A stretch of 64,000 nucleotides of DNA from JAAXGI01 sp965206975 (lineage in GTDB: Bacteria > Gemmatimonadota > Gemmatimonadetes > Longimicrobiales > Gaopeijiaceae): contig OZ242253.1 in assembly GCA_965206975.1 (NCBI GenBank), positions 2,418,001 through 2,482,000 on the forward strand, given 5' to 3'. Each line of letters starts with the position of its first letter. Positions within the stretch are counted from its first letter, which is position 1. Below the pieces are notes generated by a model, which was not told where the DNA came from, did no database searches, and saw nothing but the letters and a program-made list of their open reading frames with translations. A program made the translations under genes and the position numbers. Below are positions 18,036-25,611 of the stretch, piece after piece.

Positions 18036-19139
18036 ATGAGATGTCCGCGCATGACTCGACTCTTCTTGCCGCTCGTGGGACTGACCATCCTCGGAGCGCC
18101 CCTCTCCGCCCAAAAGGTGTCGAGGCTCGATTCCTACGATGGAGTGGTCATCCGGATCCTCCAGAGCAACAACGCTGGAGACGTCCAGCATATCATCGAT
18201 CCGATGACCAACGAGGTCGTGGGGGTGCTCGAGGGGTGCCCGCGACCTCACAACCTCTTCTCGCACCCCGACGGCCTGTACTACTACTGCACCAACGAAA
18301 CGGAGAGCACTCTCGACGTCTTCGACACGAGGACGCTGGAGCTGGTCGAGCAGCTTGCCCTCACGGCCCGGCCCAACAAGGGTGCCATCAACAAGCAGCG
18401 TGGCAAGATCTACGTGGGGATCGCGGCCGCGCCGTTCGTGGACGTGTTCGATCTGGACACGCACGCGAAGCTCAAGAGCATCCCGGTGTCGACCGGTATT
18501 CACAACGTATATGTGAGTCCTGACGGGAACTGGGTGGTAGCGGGGCTGAACCGGCGCGACGAAGGGTCGATCGAGATCATCGACCCCGATATCGACGAGG
18601 TCGTCGACGCAATCACGCTCGTGGACGACCGCGGAGAAAACAGACGTGTACGGCCGATGGCGTTTCTGGCGGCGGCGGACGGATCGACGGACAAGCTCTT
18701 TGCCCACGGTGCCGGCGTGAATGGCGTTTGGGTCATCGACTGGGAGACGCGAAGAAAGGAGCGGATTCTCTTTCCGCCGAACTTGCCCCCGTGGATGAGA
18801 AACGCGGATGGGAACCAGGGTGCCCCGATGCACGGCGTCGAGGTGCTTCCGGACCGGTCGGCCGTGTGGGCTTCGAGCCGGCTGGACAGCCGGATCTACG
18901 GCTGGACGCTCCCGGACCTCGAGTACATCGGCGCGGTGGAGGTGGGGCCGACGGCCAACTGGATGACCCCGACGCCTGACAGCCGGTACATGTACGTCGC
19001 GGTCTCGGGGGCCGACCATACGCTGGCTGTCGACCTCCAGAGCCTGGAGATCGTGGCGAAGATGAGGACCGGCGCTCGGCCTGCTCGCATCGACACGGCC
19101 GTCCTCCCGCCGGACCGTGTGAACTCGACGGGCGGATAA
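18036..19139 (+). CDS. Secreted YVTN/YncE-type beta-propeller protein
   Basis: 367 residues from ATG 18036, with GGAGG six bases upstream and a signal peptide (MTRLFLPLVGLTILGAPLSA). The body is built of repeated blades (PHNLFSHPDGLYYYCTNETE; LDVFDTRTLELVEQLALTAR; IHNVYVSPDGNWVVAGLNRR; MTPTPDSRYMYVAVSGADHT; LAVDLQSLEIVAKM), as in YncE, lactonase and cytochrome-d1-like propellers. No heme motif is present. Such proteins often accompany periplasmic oxidoreductases, and the next gene (28 bases on) is a diheme cytochrome. First gene of a plus-strand operon that is broken further downstream. Confidence 0.8.
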   Translation: MRCPRMTRLFLPLVGLTILGAPLSAQKVSRLDSYDGVVIRILQSNNAGDVQHIIDPMTNEVVGVLEGCPRPHNLFSHPDGLYYYCTNETESTLDVFDTRTLELVEQLALTARPNKGAINKQRGKIYVGIAAAPFVDVFDLDTHAKLKSIPVSTGIHNVYVSPDGNWVVAGLNRRDEGSIEIIDPDIDEVVDAITLVDDRGENRRVRPMAFLAAADGSTDKLFAHGAGVNGVWVIDWETRRKERILFPPNLPPWMRNADGNQGAPMHGVEVLPDRSAVWASSRLDSRIYGWTLPDLEYIGAVEVGPTANWMTPTPDSRYMYVAVSGADHTLAVDLQSLEIVAKMRTGARPARIDTAVLPPDRVNSTGG

Positions 19140-19167
19140 TTCGGAATCGACCGAGGAGGTGCGGAAG

Positions 19168-20079
19168 ATGACCGCAAGGAACAGACGGTGTATGGGGACT
19201 GCTTGGCTGGGCGCGCTCGGCTTGGCCGCGGGCGTCGGGATTTTCGCGGCGCTGGGCTTGGCGGCATCGCCCAAGGTTGCGTCGAGCGGCCCCGGCGAGG
19301 CCGAGGCCACCGGGACCGGCGAGCGGAGGGACTTCGACGTCTATCGCGAGAACGTCGAGCCGATCTTCGCACGGCCTCGCGGCTACCCCCAGGGGGAACC
19401 GGCCGCCGCGTGCGTGATGTGCCACGTGTGGCAGACGAGCCTTCGCTTCGCGCTCGAGGATATGACGGAGATCGGCGGAAGTTGGAGCTGGACGGAGGAG
19501 CAGTCCATGCGCAACTACGAGGTGGTGACGCGGCTGGTCGACGCCTCGGACCCGCCGAACAGCAGGCTCCTGTTGAAGCCGCTCTCGACGGATGCCGGAG
19601 GCGAGGGCCACACGGGTGGCAACTATTGGGGTTCGACGAGTGATCCGGAGTATCGGGCGATCCTGGAGTGGATCGAGATGCTCCCCGTCTCGGACTTCAC
19701 GCCGCCGGCCGGGCCGACCCTCGATTTCGAGTTCTACCGCAGCTGTGTCCAGGGTGTAGTAACCGGGAATCCGCGAGCTGGTCAGCTGCCGTGCGCGGCA
19801 TGCCACAGCGGTGGCGCGATCGGTTTCGCTCCGAGTCCCGCGAACGGCACCTCCTGGAGTGATGAGGAGGCTCGCCGGGGGTTCGAGGTGATCTCGCGGC
19901 TGGTCCTGCCGGGGAACCCCGAAGAGAGTCGGTGGCTGCTGAAGCCGCTTCACCCCGACGGCGGCGGATCCTACGCTCACAACGGAGTCCGGCGCTGGCA
20001 GTCACGGGACGATCCGGAGTGGCAGATGCTCGCCGCGTGGGTACGCGGCGACCGAGCCGGGAGCAACTGCTCGATGTAG
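19168..20079 (+). CDS. Secreted diheme c-type cytochrome with two repeated halves
   Basis: 303 residues from ATG 19168, which has GAGGAGG eight bases upstream; an in-frame GTG at 19159 overlaps that site and is less likely. An N-terminal hydrophobic segment (residues 11-33) serves as signal or anchor. Two heme c motifs, CVMCH (82-86) and CAACH (209-213), sit in two similar halves; compare RLLLKPLSTDAGGEGHTGG with RWLLKPLHPDGGGSYAHNG, each followed by DPEYRAILEWI or DPEWQMLAAWV. This points to an internal duplication of a planctomycete-type cytochrome domain. It is likely a periplasmic electron carrier for the neighbouring oxidoreductases. Confidence 0.82.
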   Translation: MTARNRRCMGTAWLGALGLAAGVGIFAALGLAASPKVASSGPGEAEATGTGERRDFDVYRENVEPIFARPRGYPQGEPAAACVMCHVWQTSLRFALEDMTEIGGSWSWTEEQSMRNYEVVTRLVDASDPPNSRLLLKPLSTDAGGEGHTGGNYWGSTSDPEYRAILEWIEMLPVSDFTPPAGPTLDFEFYRSCVQGVVTGNPRAGQLPCAACHSGGAIGFAPSPANGTSWSDEEARRGFEVISRLVLPGNPEESRWLLKPLHPDGGGSYAHNGVRRWQSRDDPEWQMLAAWVRGDRAGSNCSM

Positions 20080-20476
20080 GACGGACGCCGGCAGACACCG
20101 TCGTGGACCTTCGCAGAGTGGCGAGGCCCGTTTCCGCGGACCTCGCCGCTCTGCGTTTCCGACGTTCCGCGTGGCTCAGGAAGAGGGAGGCGCACCGCCT
20201 GTGAACCCCACCCTCTCTGCGACTCCCGTTGGCTTCCGCGGCCGAGAGGGTGTGGCCATGCACGTCCATCGTGAGGGACGAGGCCGCCGCCCGGCTCCGG
20301 CCGCTTTCGGACAAGGTGCTGGCGATCCCAGCGAGCGCACCTTCCACGAGTCGCTGATCCTGTTTGCTCCACGCGGTTTCCTGCGGCATCTTGAACCAAC
20401 GCTCGCCTTATCCCCTGGGGTGGAGCGATCCGTGACATTGAACCTGGCCGATGATGCTCCGGCAGGAGGCGGCATC
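20080..20476. other. Intergenic region upstream of the truncated cytochrome
   Basis: About 400 bases between the diheme cytochrome stop and the GTG start of the truncated cytochrome. The open frame that covers it gives no recognisable protein; the real start is set by the AGGAGG at 20464-20469. No other element was recognised. Confidence 0.4.
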
Positions 20477-20947
20477 GTGACAAACGGGCGACCGAACATC
20501 CGGTTTCGGATCACGCTGAGTCTCGTTCTGGGCACCGGAGGCATGATGGGTGGGGCCCACGCGGCCGGCGCCCAGACCGGCCCGGGCGTGGTTCCGCTTC
20601 CGGGCGCGAGTTGGGCTCAGAGTTCGGGCGGTGACAGGACCATCACATATGCGGACGACGTGGCGGAGATCCTCCAGGAGAAGTGCCTGAACTGCCACCG
20701 GGAAGGCTCGATCGGGCCGATGTCGCTCGAAGACTACGAACGGGTGAGGCCGTACGCGTCGCTGATCAGGTCGAAGGTCGAGAGCCGGCAAATGCCCCCG
20801 TGGCCGCTGGACAAGGGTGTTGGGATCCAGCGCTTCAAGAACGACATATCGCTGACCGACGAGGAGATCGAGACGATCGTGCGGCGGTCATACGGCGCCA
20901 CCATTCAGGGCTGTGCGAAACCACCCTGTGACTTACCCGCGCAGTAG
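20477..20947 (+). pseudogene. 5' part of a cytochrome c/copper-monooxygenase-like gene, truncated by rearrangement
   Basis: GTG 20477 has AGGAGG seven bases upstream and opens a signal peptide (IRFRITLSLVLGTGGMMGG). The heme domain VAEILQEKCLNCHREGSIGP (CLNCH at residues 70-74), YERVRPYASLIRSKVESRQM and ISLTDEEIETIVR closely parallels residues 38-119 of the 474-residue protein encoded at 34599-36023. Homology stops at about 20888, and the last 20 or so codons read into DNA that encodes, on the other strand, the end of a flavoprotein. The copper-binding C-terminal two thirds are gone. The product would be a stub with a heme domain only. Confidence 0.75.
20891..20902 (+). repeat. Short near-direct repeat flanking the SusC/SusD/flavoprotein block (left copy)
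   Basis: TACGGCGCCACC here and TACGGCGCGACC at 28723-28734 match in 11 of 12 bases in the same orientation, at the two edges of the block that splits the plus-strand operon. It may be a target duplication, junction microhomology or chance. Confidence 0.35.
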
Positions 20948-21744
20948 AGGTCGGACATGGCCTGGCCTTGATAGTCCATCACCTGGGCCCTGGTGTTCGT
21001 TCTCAGCCCGGTAACACAATCGTGTAGGATCGGGGTGGACCAGGCCGCGTAGAACGAAGGTGTCTGGATCCTGTACATGGGCGTGGGTTTCCCGAAATCC
21101 AGATCGCTCCCACCGTCCACGAAGGAATTGTACGTTGCCACCGTTTCTTCGAGGGCAGTCGGCGGCATGGGCCCTGATTGGTACTCATTGTCAATCCTAC
21201 CGGCCAGTTCTGCGATCGTGTCTCCACGGAAGAAGTAGCCCTCGGGATCGACGTACGGAGGGTTCGGATCCCAACCCTCCCGCTCCACGGCGTCGGCGTC
21301 GAAGATGGCCCAGATCGGTCCGCCTCCATTCCTTTTAGACTGATCTCCGTTATACGCCAGCGCGGCCGCATAGAAGTCGAAACCGCCGTCCATCTCGTTC
21401 CAGAACCTCCGGCCGATCTGATTCACCATGTTCGCGTCTTGCTAGTCCAGGATGGTCAAGCCGGAGGCCCGTGCCAGATGGAATACAAGGGAATCGGGCT
21501 CCCAGATCAGACTGCTATATCCCCACTTGCACCCGATGTGAACCGTCTTCGATATGATCCTGATGTCCTCGGCAGTCTGATTGGCGGTGCTTCATAGCGC
21601 CGCTCCTATCGCCATCACCGCCAGTTCCCCGTCTCCGCTCTGTCTGGACCAGGGCTCGCCCGCGACCTGATACTCCTCGGTGAGTCTTGGGTCAAAAGTC
21701 CTGCGTAGGGTTACGTTGCTTCTGCTGCCCCCCGCTGCAACTAG
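20905..21744 (-). pseudogene. 3' part of FAD-dependent fumarate/urocanate reductase-like gene
   Basis: This is the continuation, past the IS element, of the frame that starts at 23991. It reads LVAAGGSRSNVTLRRTFDPR, LTEEYQVAGEPWSRQSGDGE, then GAAL-stop-STANQTAED, HIGCKWGYSSLIWEPDS, LTILD-stop-QDANMVNQIG and GRRFWNEMDGGFDFYAAALA. The two stops, TGA (21594-21592) and TAG (21444-21442), stand where Trp (TGG) would be natural, so each is a single-base change. The frame ends in LYCAGKSQGGFAQP followed by a stop at 20907-20905; relatives continue for about 30 more residues, so the 3' end was also lost at the junction with the truncated cytochrome. Confidence 0.8.
21741..21744. repeat. Target-site duplication CTAG (left of IS)
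   Basis: CTAG here and at 23241-23244 flank the element exactly. Removing the element and one copy joins GTC-CTA to GTT-GCA and restores the flavoprotein frame as GVLVAAGGSRSN. Confidence 0.85.
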
Positions 21745-21761
21745 CAGCCCGTGGAAAAAGT
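21745..21761 (+). repeat. Left terminal inverted repeat of the IS element
   Basis: CAGCCCGTGGAAAAAGT matches the complement of the right end (23224-23240) in 16 of 17 bases. Confidence 0.85.
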
Positions 21762-21831
21762 CCTTCCTGTAGCCGTTGTATGAGTGAGTTAGATTCCAGG
21801 TGAACCGGGGTCTGAGCGAGGGAGGACGGCG

Positions 21832-23244
21832 ATGGCGATAGGCAAGCGGCGCAAGGGGCGACAGCAGGAGTTATTCGTGGCGGCCAGCGAGATCCGCGCG
21901 CTGGGCAACCCCTTCTACCGTGCGCTGAACAGGCTGCTTGAGGAGGAGGGTTTCGACGACTTTGCGGAAGAGACGTGCCGGGAGTTCTATGCGGAGAAGC
22001 GGGGCCGGCCGGGCATTGCGCCCGGGGTGTATTTCCGGATGCTGATGGTGGGGTATCTGGAAGGGATCGGCTCGGAGCGGGGGATTGCGTGGCGGTGTGC
22101 GGACTCGATTTCGCTGCGTGAGTTTCTGGGCTGCGGGCTGGCGAACAACCCGCCGGAGCATTCGAGCCTGTCGAAGACGCGGAAGCGGCTGAGCCTGGAG
22201 GCCCACGAGGCGGTGTTCGCCCGGGTGCTGGAGGTGCTGCGGGCGTCGGGTCTTCTGAGCGGCAAGACGCTGGGCGTGGACGCGACGACGCTGGAGGCGA
22301 ACGCGGCGATGCGCACGATCGTGCGGCGCGACGACGGGACCGGCTACGAGGAGTGGCTGGAGGGGGTGGCGCGGGCGTCGGGGATCGAGACGCCGGCGCG
22401 GGAAGACCTCGCGAAGCTGGACCGGAAGCGTCCGAAGAAGGGCTCGAACCAGGAGTGGGCGCATCCGCACGACCCGGAGGCGCGGATCACGAAGATGAAG
22501 GACGGCAGGACGCGCCTGGCGCACAAGTTCGAGCAGGCGGTCGACCCGGATATGGAGACCGGCGCGGTCGTGGCGGCGACGGTTCAGACGATGGACGGCG
22601 GAGACACGGCCTCGCTGCCGGTGACGCTGGACGAGGCGGAGCGGCAGCTGGCGGAGGTGGGCGTGGAGCCGAGGGAAGTGGTGGCCGACAAGGGCTACCA
22701 CTCGAACCAGACGATGACGGAGCTGAGAGACCGGGGGCAGCGGAGCTACGTGAGCGAGCCCGACCGCGGCCGCCGGAAGTGGAAGCGGAACCGGGACGCG
22801 CAGAAGCCGACCTACGCCAACCGGCGGCGGATCCGCGGCAACCGGGGAAAGCGGCTGCTGCGCCAGCGCGGCGAGAAGCTGGAGCGGGGGTTCGCACACA
22901 TGCTGGGGACCGGAGGACTCCGCCGCGTCCACGTCCGTGGGCAGGAGGAGATTCGAAAACGGATGCTCCTTCAGGCTGCCGCCTTCAACCTCGGGCTCCT
23001 GATGCGCAAGCGTTTCGGCTTTGGCACCCCCCGCGGCCTGCAGGGCGCCGCACTCGCATGCCACGTCAGCACCACCGTCTTACCCATTCTTCGCCGCTTT
23101 TGCCGCCAGATCGGCCCGTTCGGCCCAATGGTCGGGTCTTTAGGCTACAAGATCCGACATCGGCACACACTCACCCCCGCCTCGGCCCTGGTCCCACTCC
23201 TTCACCCGACGCTCTGGAAACCCACTTCTTCCACGGGCTGCTAG
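21832..23244 (+). CDS. IS1182-family transposase (DDE)
   Basis: 470 residues from ATG 21832 with GGGAGG upstream. The N-terminal DUF772-type region (FDDFAEETCREFYAEKRGRP; YFRMLMVGYLEGIGSERGIA) is followed by a DDE core: Asp150 in TLGVDATTLEANAAM, Asp286 in VVADKGYHSNQTM and Glu351 in RQRGEKLERGFAH. Catalyses cut-and-paste movement of the element. The coding frame runs through the right inverted repeat; its last sense codon uses the first base of the CTAG duplication and its stop TAG is bases 23242-23244, that is, the stop comes from the target site. No frameshift seen; likely functional. Confidence 0.9.
   Translation: MAIGKRRKGRQQELFVAASEIRALGNPFYRALNRLLEEEGFDDFAEETCREFYAEKRGRPGIAPGVYFRMLMVGYLEGIGSERGIAWRCADSISLREFLGCGLANNPPEHSSLSKTRKRLSLEAHEAVFARVLEVLRASGLLSGKTLGVDATTLEANAAMRTIVRRDDGTGYEEWLEGVARASGIETPAREDLAKLDRKRPKKGSNQEWAHPHDPEARITKMKDGRTRLAHKFEQAVDPDMETGAVVAATVQTMDGGDTASLPVTLDEAERQLAEVGVEPREVVADKGYHSNQTMTELRDRGQRSYVSEPDRGRRKWKRNRDAQKPTYANRRRIRGNRGKRLLRQRGEKLERGFAHMLGTGGLRRVHVRGQEEIRKRMLLQAAAFNLGLLMRKRFGFGTPRGLQGAALACHVSTTVLPILRRFCRQIGPFGPMVGSLGYKIRHRHTLTPASALVPLLHPTLWKPTSSTGC
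23224..23240 (-). repeat. Right terminal inverted repeat of the IS element
   Basis: On the minus strand this reads CAGCCCGTGGAAGAAGT, one mismatch from the left end. Confidence 0.85.
23241..23244. repeat. Target-site duplication CTAG (right of IS)
   Basis: Second copy of the palindromic CTAG; it also supplies the transposase stop codon. Confidence 0.85.
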
Positions 23245-23991
23245 GACGCCCTTCGTCGCACGGATGTTCACAGTCATGCCGCGATGCACCGCAGTGATGC
23301 CCAGAACCCTTCCGGAGAACGGGTTCTCGCGGATGATCCGCGTCATGCGGTGTTCCAAGAGGATCTCCGCACCTTTCGCTCTTGCACTCTTCTCCAGCGC
23401 CCTGATGAGACCCGAGCCGACCCGGGTCGGATGATGCGTGACGCGCTCGCTTGCGATCGGCCATTGCACCGTGCGTTGCTGTCGGCGCACCGTCGAAGCC
23501 CGATCTGGACCCGTCAGCCGATCCTGAAACTGGACTCCATTCTCGATGAGGAATTCGAAGGTGGCGGCGTTCTCGTCGGCAAAGGCACGTACCAAGCTCC
23601 TGTCGCTGTAACGGCTCAATACATGGTTGTGGCGCACCCAGTCCTCGTAGACCTGATCCGCAGAATCCTCAACCCCGAACTTCCGTTGATTGCTCGTCCC
23701 GCCACCTAGGTGAACGTTCCCCCCGCTCACCAGACCGTGGCCACCTATGTCGGTGTTCTCTTCAACCATGATCACCGACGCCCCGTGATCGAGAGCCGCG
23801 ACGGCGGCGGAGAGCCCTGCGGTACCCGCCCCGATTGTGACGAAATCGGCCTCCCGATCCCACAGGTCCTGAGCTCCCAGCTCTCCCGCGTCCAACCCAC
23901 CGAAGACTGCCCCGCCCAACCCCAGCGTCGTGCCTTTCTTCAGGAAGTCTCTTCGGTTGACTCTCGCGTCACCCTGCTTGTTCCTGCTCAA
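23245..23991 (-). pseudogene. 5' part of FAD-dependent fumarate/urocanate reductase-like gene, interrupted by IS
   Basis: Starts at TTG 23991 with AGGAGG nine bases upstream; an ATG would be expected, so the start may itself have mutated. A Tat signal (NRRDFLKKGTTLGLGGAVFG) is followed by the dinucleotide-binding fold ADFVTIGAGTAGLSAAVAAL, GASVIMVEENTDIGGHGLVS and GGNVHLGGGTSNQ, and by the substrate-side segment RVGSGLIRALEKSARAKGAE. Such exported flavoproteins reduce or dehydrogenate small acids or steroids using electrons from cytochromes. The frame reaches VNIRATKGVL at base 23244, where the IS begins; the rest is at 20905-21744. No frameshift in this half. Confidence 0.8.
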
Positions 23992-24097
23992 AGCCTCTAT
24001 CCTCCTCGGTCGAAACTCCTTCGGCTGCCGTCGACCTCAATCACCATGTCGGCATACTCGACCGAAATCGAAGGCAGGTCAAGATCTGAAATCAAGA

Positions 24098-24130
24098 CGG
24101 GGCGGTGGGGCCACACGCCCCACCGCCCCG
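24098..24130 (-). terminator. Strong hairpin terminator after susD
   Basis: A perfect 14-bp stem (CGGGGCGGTGGGGC at 24098-24111 with its complement at 24117-24130) and a 5-nt loop lie 37 bases past the leftward SusD-like stop. On the minus strand the stem is followed by TCTTGATTTC. This fits a Rho-independent terminator ending the SusC-SusD transcript before the flavoprotein gene. Confidence 0.75.
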
Positions 24131-24166
24131 ACCCTTCCGAGAGATCTCTAGGATACGCCAGCGGGC

Positions 24167-25519
24167 TCAGATATTCTGGTTCTGGAGCTTCTCCACATCG
24201 GGTAACGGATAGCATGTGTGTGGACCGTAAGGCTGCCCGCGCTGGTTCAGTCCCGTATCGAAATCATCCGTAGTGACGCCGGGAATGTCGAGCCGCAGAA
24301 TGTCTCCAACCTTCGTTCCCTGCAAGAACAACTCGCGCCGCCGCTCTTCCCACGCCTGCGCGCGAATCTCACCTGCATCGTTGCTGATGAACACGGGCAG
24401 ACCGGGATCCGCATCTACGAAGGGTAGATCGGTGACGGTGGCCCGCAGGTTGTTGATGATGCCCACGGCCGTCTGCCCCAATTCGACCTCCGCGATCATG
24501 AGCTGAGCCTCGCGCCAGCTGGAGAACGGAATATCGGAGCCCCGGGCCGGGTACTTGAACTGAATCCACATGTCCGAGATCCCGTCCCGTCCCACGCCGA
24601 GCCCGACGTGTTCGAGGGGCACCCTCGGGTCCGGCACCCCGCCCACCTCCAGGTTATGGTAGCTCGGATGTATCGTGTCGCTGCCCGACGAAGTGATCGT
24701 CTCAAAAATGCGGTTGTAACGACGGGAATTCCCTTCGTCCATCTCTGCGTAGCGCACGAACCCCGGGTCCACTTGGGAAGCATCCGCCACGGCGCCAGCA
24801 CCATCGCCCCGGTTCAACTTCGATCGTGCCCGACCCACCAACGCCATATTCACGATTGACCGAGCCGCGGCGAAGCTCGATCGGCTCGCAGACTCAATCG
24901 CCGAAGTAAACCGCTGCTCCGCGAGCGCCATCGTCGCTTCGCGCGAAACGATGGAACCCCCATCGAAGGTGAGCTCGCACATGGTTTCGCCGAGAATCTG
25001 ATACGCATAACCTGCATAGGCATTCAACGCACCGATCAGGAAGTCCTTGTTCTCGACGGAGGCCGCGTCAAAGCCGTTGATTCGTTCGATGTAGTCCTCG
25101 GCCGTGAACCGCACTGTCTGGAAGGGGAGCAGAATGGGTGGAAACGGCCCCTCGTCGCATGCCAGCTGATCGAAGATCTCAATTTCTCGAGATCGCAGCT
25201 GGGTCAAGCGGAGACGACTGTCGGTGGTGGCCACGTACAGGTCGTTCCCCCACATCCCACCCGCATGGACATACCTCCCCAGCGCACAGTCGAAATCGCC
25301 CTGGACACTCCTCACCAGCACTTCGGAAAGGCGGGGATCGTTCAGGTCCTCCTCTCTCAGCTGCCCCGGAAGCTCCACCTCCAAGAGGCTATCGCAGGCC
25401 GCCGCGAAGAGGACAACCATCGACAACGCCCCCAAGGTCCCGACACGACCCAATCGGCATCTCGCGAGGCGCCGACTCGCTTCCTTCTTCAGGATATTCC
25501 TTAGACTTAGCATGAACAT
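24167..25519 (-). CDS. SusD/RagB-like outer-membrane lipoprotein
   Basis: 450 residues from ATG 25519; ATG 25513 has better spacing from GGAG and may be the real start. A lipoprotein signal ends in LFAAACDS (Cys42), followed by LLEVELPGQLREEDLNDPRL, the usual opening of SusD/RagB proteins. Later segments ALNAYAGYAYQILGETMCEL, RSIVNMALVGRARSKLNRGD, SWREAQLMIAEVELGQTAVG and QAWEERRRELFLQGTKVGDI match the TPR-rich fold and the conserved C-terminal W-E-R-R-E-L-F motif. It should cap the SusC transporter at the cell surface and hand over a large ligand; the ligand is unknown. It lies 92 bases after the SusC gene in the same operon. Confidence 0.88.
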   Translation of the reverse strand: MFMLSLRNILKKEASRRLARCRLGRVGTLGALSMVVLFAAACDSLLEVELPGQLREEDLNDPRLSEVLVRSVQGDFDCALGRYVHAGGMWGNDLYVATTDSRLRLTQLRSREIEIFDQLACDEGPFPPILLPFQTVRFTAEDYIERINGFDAASVENKDFLIGALNAYAGYAYQILGETMCELTFDGGSIVSREATMALAEQRFTSAIESASRSSFAAARSIVNMALVGRARSKLNRGDGAGAVADASQVDPGFVRYAEMDEGNSRRYNRIFETITSSGSDTIHPSYHNLEVGGVPDPRVPLEHVGLGVGRDGISDMWIQFKYPARGSDIPFSSWREAQLMIAEVELGQTAVGIINNLRATVTDLPFVDADPGLPVFISNDAGEIRAQAWEERRRELFLQGTKVGDILRLDIPGVTTDDFDTGLNQRGQPYGPHTCYPLPDVEKLQNQNI

Positions 25520-25611
25520 CTTCTCCAGTCGTTTCCGTTATCGTTCAGGTGCCTCGGTAACCCTCTCGGCAACTCTTTGCATCTTAATCCCACCGGCGCG
25601 CCGTACCCCAC

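Larger units (their letters stand above)
21745..23240 (+). mobile_element. IS1182-family-like insertion sequence, complete, 1496 bp
   Basis: The element is bounded by 17-bp inverted repeats (one mismatch) and a 4-bp CTAG duplication, and contains one transposase gene. It lies within the flavoprotein pseudogene in opposite orientation. Both ends and the transposase look intact, so insertion may be recent relative to the decay of the host gene, or the element may have entered an already dead gene. A family database search of the ends would confirm the family. Confidence 0.85.

Noticed and set aside
21871..23064. Long minus-strand frame opposite the transposase
   Set aside because: Low-complexity His/Arg/Leu/Pro-rich shadow of the transposase gene.
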